Positions 60,849-64,000 of a stretch of DNA of 64,000 bases are shown in pieces. The translations under genes and the position numbers were made by a program. The stretch covers positions 1 through 64,000 of the forward strand of contig JASVEC010000043.1 of NCBI GenBank assembly GCA_030770535.1. Direction: 5' to 3'. The notes below the pieces were generated by a model. The model made no database searches, was not told the DNA's origin, and saw only the letters and a program-made list of their open reading frames with translations. Numbering within the stretch: position 1 is the first letter of the stretch; each line of letters starts with the position of its first letter. Source of the stretch: Batkoa obscura (taxonomy: Eukaryota; Entomophthoromycota; Entomophthoromycetes; Entomophthorales; Batkoaceae).

Positions 60849-62591
60849 GTATATGTAAATACTAGGACTTTGAGGTCTTTAAACTTAGTGATATATTAAC
60901 TGATGGGTTGATATAATGAAATTCAATACTTGGCCAATAGAAAAGGAGAGTTTCAAAGCCTTCTTAAACAAATGTAAAGTAAATAGTATAATCTAAATTA
61001 AGCTCAATAAATTAAATAACTAATAGAGTTAAAAATAGAGTTGAGTTGATTTTAAAAATAAAACAAATTTCATAACAAGAAATCAAAAGAAAGAGATTGA
61101 ATTGTTTATATACTTTATAAAAATATAAACATAAAATGCATTAACTTATTATATTTGATATCTCTACTTAATATATATCATTAAAAAATAAGAATAACTT
61201 TAATCTTATCTTTTTTAAATACTTTCTAATGCATTTAATTTATATTAAATTTAGTTCATTGTAAAGTCATATTCCAGAAAGTAAATAATTTGATTGAATG
61301 TGCTGATAGATAAAGTATAAATTAGCTTTTAATATTTATATCTTAGCATCTTATTTTTATTACAATTTAAAATATGTTAAAAACATTTCTTATGAATTAA
61401 ATCAAATTTTCACCTCAAGATTAATTGTTTCCATTTAGAATTATTTGATTTAAAAGCTAAAAATATTAAAAAGTTTTTCAAATAAAGTTTTAATATTTAA
61501 CATATTTATATGAAATTAATTGAAAACTAAGTTATTAAATATAATATTTATTGTTATAATTAAATTAAGATACGCTATCTTAAAGCATGCTTTATTTATT
61601 TTATTTATAAAGAATGATAATTTATAATTGTTTTAAATTAAACATATAATAAGCATTATATTAATTGTTACCTTAGTTTTCTTATCTATAATCTACTTCA
61701 ATGTCTTAGTAAGAAAATAATCAAAAAACATAAGTTATAATGCTTAACTTGAGAAAGTGCCATAAGTACTATCCTTAAATCAAAACAATTACATCAATTG
61801 ATTATATAAGCTTACAAAAACGAAACGCCATATAAATGATACTTTTACTTTCTTTACACTTCATTTACGATAAAAACTAAATCAAATGAATTTTAGTACT
61901 CTTTGTGATAACGATTTGAATTATTTAAACCAAGAGGATGTTGTGTTTTCTACCGATTTATCTTCTACATTATTGAATGAACCTTCATATACTCCTTGTG
62001 TTAATCAATCCTTTTATTCTATGCCTTTTATTTACCATCAATTAAATCAACACTTAAATAATATATCTTTTGATAAAGATATGATTAATGATTACAGTTG
62101 TGATACTTTTTCAAATCAATTAGTTACATGTAACCCACTTATTGAGAGTATAAATGAAGCAGTTATCGATAATTCAAAGGGTAACACACCTGATCAATTG
62201 ATGAGTAGTAATATAGCTTATTCACCTACTATTGAGAATAGTGCCTTATTTTTTAGAGAAGAAAAAGAAGAAAAGCCCCGATTTAAGCCGCGTTCCTTTT
62301 CATTAAGTGAAATAGATGGTATTCAAGTTTCAAGTAAACAACAAGTAAGAAGATATTCTTTAGATGAATCACTTATTTTAGATAGTCAAGTTAAAGATAG
62401 TTGTGCTTTAAAAAGAGCAAGAAATCGATTAGCAGCACTAAGATGTCGAGAGCGTAGGAAATTAAAGATTGAAAATCATGTTGAGTCCATTCATTTAATG
62501 AATCAAGAAAATCATTCTCTTTATTTGAAAATCACAGGCTTACAAAATGAAGCGTTTATTTTACATCAATTGCTGGCTAAGACGGATCCAA
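60849..62591 (+). repeat. Inverted duplication, arm B (1,743 bp, near-identical)
   Basis: Reverse complement of 51621-53363, equal in length. The two arms are separated by 7,485 bp of single-copy DNA. The non-coding upstream part (60849-61885) is as similar to its partner as the coding part, which indicates recent copying or gene conversion and not selection alone. Confidence 0.9.
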
Positions 62592-62635
62592 AATGTAAGC
62601 GCCATTCGGAATTTAAAATGCTACATCCTGCTTAA
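61886..62635 (+). CDS. bZIP transcription factor, B copy with Gcn4-like basic region
   Basis: 249 codons, single exon. Basic region CALKRARNRLAALRCRERRK: the first part, ALKRARN, is exactly that of yeast Gcn4, followed by the contact residues Asn, Ala-Ala, Cys and Arg. The N-terminal 171 residues and the zipper are identical to those of the A copy; a cluster of five residues before the contact Asn and the final tail (KRHSEFKMLHPA here) differ. It is the more canonical of the two and thus likely nearer the ancestral form. A Gcn4/CpcA role in amino-acid control is possible but not shown: outside the basic region I see no clear match to Gcn4. Confidence 0.88.
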   Translation: MNFSTLCDNDLNYLNQEDVVFSTDLSSTLLNEPSYTPCVNQSFYSMPFIYHQLNQHLNNISFDKDMINDYSCDTFSNQLVTCNPLIESINEAVIDNSKGNTPDQLMSSNIAYSPTIENSALFFREEKEEKPRFKPRSFSLSEIDGIQVSSKQQVRRYSLDESLILDSQVKDSCALKRARNRLAALRCRERRKLKIENHVESIHLMNQENHSLYLKITGLQNEAFILHQLLAKTDPKCKRHSEFKMLHPA

Positions 62636-63563
62636 GGTGGGAGTTGTTATTATATATTTTACCTGGTTGATAATTGAATGCTTTATGCCTTGTTAATCTT
62701 TGAAACTCACCTTCATTAATTGCTCTTCCCTCTGTTAGCTTCGATCATGTTATATTCCCTTTTGCTGTCGCCTGGCTATCAATTAAAAACCCAAAATGCT
62801 TTAAATACACTTTTATATCTTTACTTAAACAAGATAATAGAAAATTAAAATGCCTATAGTACAACAATATTTTATTAAAATTTTCTATTTACAATATGCA
62901 GTAAAGCACAAATTTTAGTATAAACTGTTTTAATATTTCTAAAATCAAAAATCATTTATTAGGAATAAAAACGAGCTATACCAATTTAAATCAAAGGTTA
63001 ATAAAATCCACATATTGATTATACGCAAAGGCAGAATCCTATTGAAAGGGTATTTAGGGTTTTAATAAAAGTAGCTTTTATTACATTTTAATATTCAGTA
63101 TAATTTAAAGCAGAAGGGATGATTAACCATAAAGGTAAACTATATAATTAAAATCCGAAAAGTCATATTCTACATATTTTTAATAAAATGAAGTCATTGG
63201 TAAAATATAATAATCCAATTAATTTATTAACCTATCGTTTTTTTCATATAGTATCCGATGGAGGTGTCTACTTCTCTATAAATAAAAAAGCTTTTGCAAA
63301 GAATTTTCAGATACTCAAGCCAAGCCCTAAAATAATACATAAAGTAATTATATGTGTTAAATGAACTTATTGAAAAAAGTCTAATAAATAAACTATTTAT
63401 ATAAAATTGAAAAGAAATAACAAAAAACAAAAAAAAAACGGTTAATTTACAATGAAATCCCATTTATTAAAAATAATTACAGGCACCTTGAAGTAAAGAT
63501 TAAGTAACAAGTTACCTCTAAAATCCACAAAGATTGAGTTTATTTTTATTTATAGTAACATAA
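62636..63563. other. Spacer of the mirrored transcription-factor pair (B side)
   Basis: About 0.93 kb, equal to the A-side spacer in length, and alignable but diverged in its first ~250 bases. A 78-codon minus frame (63227-63463) is hydrophobic and has no domain. Nothing else was seen. Confidence 0.55.
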
Positions 63564-64000
63564 ATGGAACAACCAAAGTCGAATGAAATTCGGGTCATGA
63601 AAAAGCTAGGTAACCTATCTAACTTGATATTAGTTAATACTATAATCCAAATTAAAAATCACACTAGATGTAGCCAATGCTTTAGAGGATATCGGGCATA
63701 CGATAGACTTATACCAAAGTGTTCAAGATGTATTAAGATTCAAAGTAAATGCATTTATGAAAGAAACCCAATGCTAAAAAAGAACTTATATCATATAAAA
63801 AGTAATACAACAGCATTCAAAGTTAATAATAAAAACACAAAATACAACCTTTCACTAGTAATTATAAGACGCAAGCCACAGATTCTATTACTATCAAAAA
63901 ACTTTAATCTTGTTCATATACCTATTTACGTGTTTAAAAAGCTTTAGTCTAAACATTTATTAGAAGATTCAAGGATTTATTCACAATGCACCAATCCCTT
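63564..64000 (+). pseudogene. Zn2Cys6 transcription-factor relict (B copy), runs off the window
   Basis: The frame from ATG 63564 contains a Zn2Cys6 cluster like that at 50.6 kb (CSQCFRGYRAYDRLIPKCSRC), but the third of six Cys is Tyr (RAYD where the A copy has RACD), which should break the zinc cluster. The linker aligns with the A copy (KKNLYHIKSN versus KKNLYYIEDK; PQILLLSKNFNL versus PQIILLPKNFNL). An in-frame TAG at 63945-63947 ends the reading at a place where the A copy continues, and the sequence after it still aligns (QCTNPF versus QCINPF). So this is a host gene copy in decay. The region before the cluster could hold a small intron (GTAACCTATCTAAC...TTAG, about 63611-63636). Confidence 0.7.

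Noticed and set aside
1-64000. CRISPR arrays, bacterial operons or phage regions
   Set aside because: No spaced direct repeats, ribosome-binding sites or phage genes; introns and gene content are eukaryotic.

Overview
This window looks like nuclear DNA from an early-diverging (zygomycete-grade) fungus. It is very AT-rich, its genes are cut by many short introns (about 40-130 nt, GTAAG...TTTAG), and gene pairs sit close together between repeat-laden gaps. A white-collar photoreceptor, a Gcn4-like bZIP, fungal Zn2Cys6 factors and a Sur7-like membrane protein all point to Fungi. A likely Integrator subunit 8, a complex lacking in budding and fission yeast, argues against Dikarya. An entomophthoroid such as Conidiobolus would fit, but the genus is inference.

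Layout. 1-3.9 kb: a conserved fungal membrane protein (5' part outside the window) and Puf6. 3.9-6.7 kb: intergenic, three short inverted-repeat elements and decayed sequence. 6.7-9.6 kb: an RluA-type pseudouridine synthase, a Nop13-like two-RRM protein and tRNA-Arg(TCT). 11-16.4 kb: INTS8-like gene and a SWAP/SFSWAP-type splicing regulator. 16.4-20.9 kb: gene-poor, four or five mobile elements (one nested) and a decayed multicopy gene. 20.9-32.5 kb: unknown protein, a 14-exon gene possibly PEX8, kynureninase, a small unknown protein and white collar-1. 32.5-36.3 kb: second copy of the decayed gene with an element inserted in it. 36.3-47.9 kb: ORC4, a secreted cysteine-rich protein, UBA4, a Pumilio protein and an unknown nuclear-type protein. 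49-64 kb: a mirror-image arrangement of two transcription-factor genes (Zn2Cys6 and bZIP) on either side of a single-copy block (Sur7-like, zinc-finger protein, DUF4436 protein, OCRL-type phosphatase).

Most genes are unlinked housekeeping functions: ribosome and RNA biogenesis (Puf6, Nop13, pseudouridine synthase, tRNA), RNA processing (INTS8, SWAP, Pumilio), replication (ORC4), tRNA thiolation/urmylation (UBA4), tryptophan catabolism (kynureninase), phosphoinositide turnover (OCRL) and light sensing (WC-1).

The most unusual structures are (1) an inverted duplication whose 1,743-bp bZIP arms are almost identical, except for a dense patch of changes exactly in the DNA-binding basic region, while the flanking Zn2Cys6 arms are strongly diverged and one is broken; (2) a family of about 13 short elements of ~91-99 bp with GGGGATGT terminal inverted repeats and 4-bp target duplications; and (3) two copies of an unrecognised decayed gene family that act as empty sites proving element insertions. 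Several conserved genes show one-base frame breaks in homopolymer runs, which may be sequence errors.
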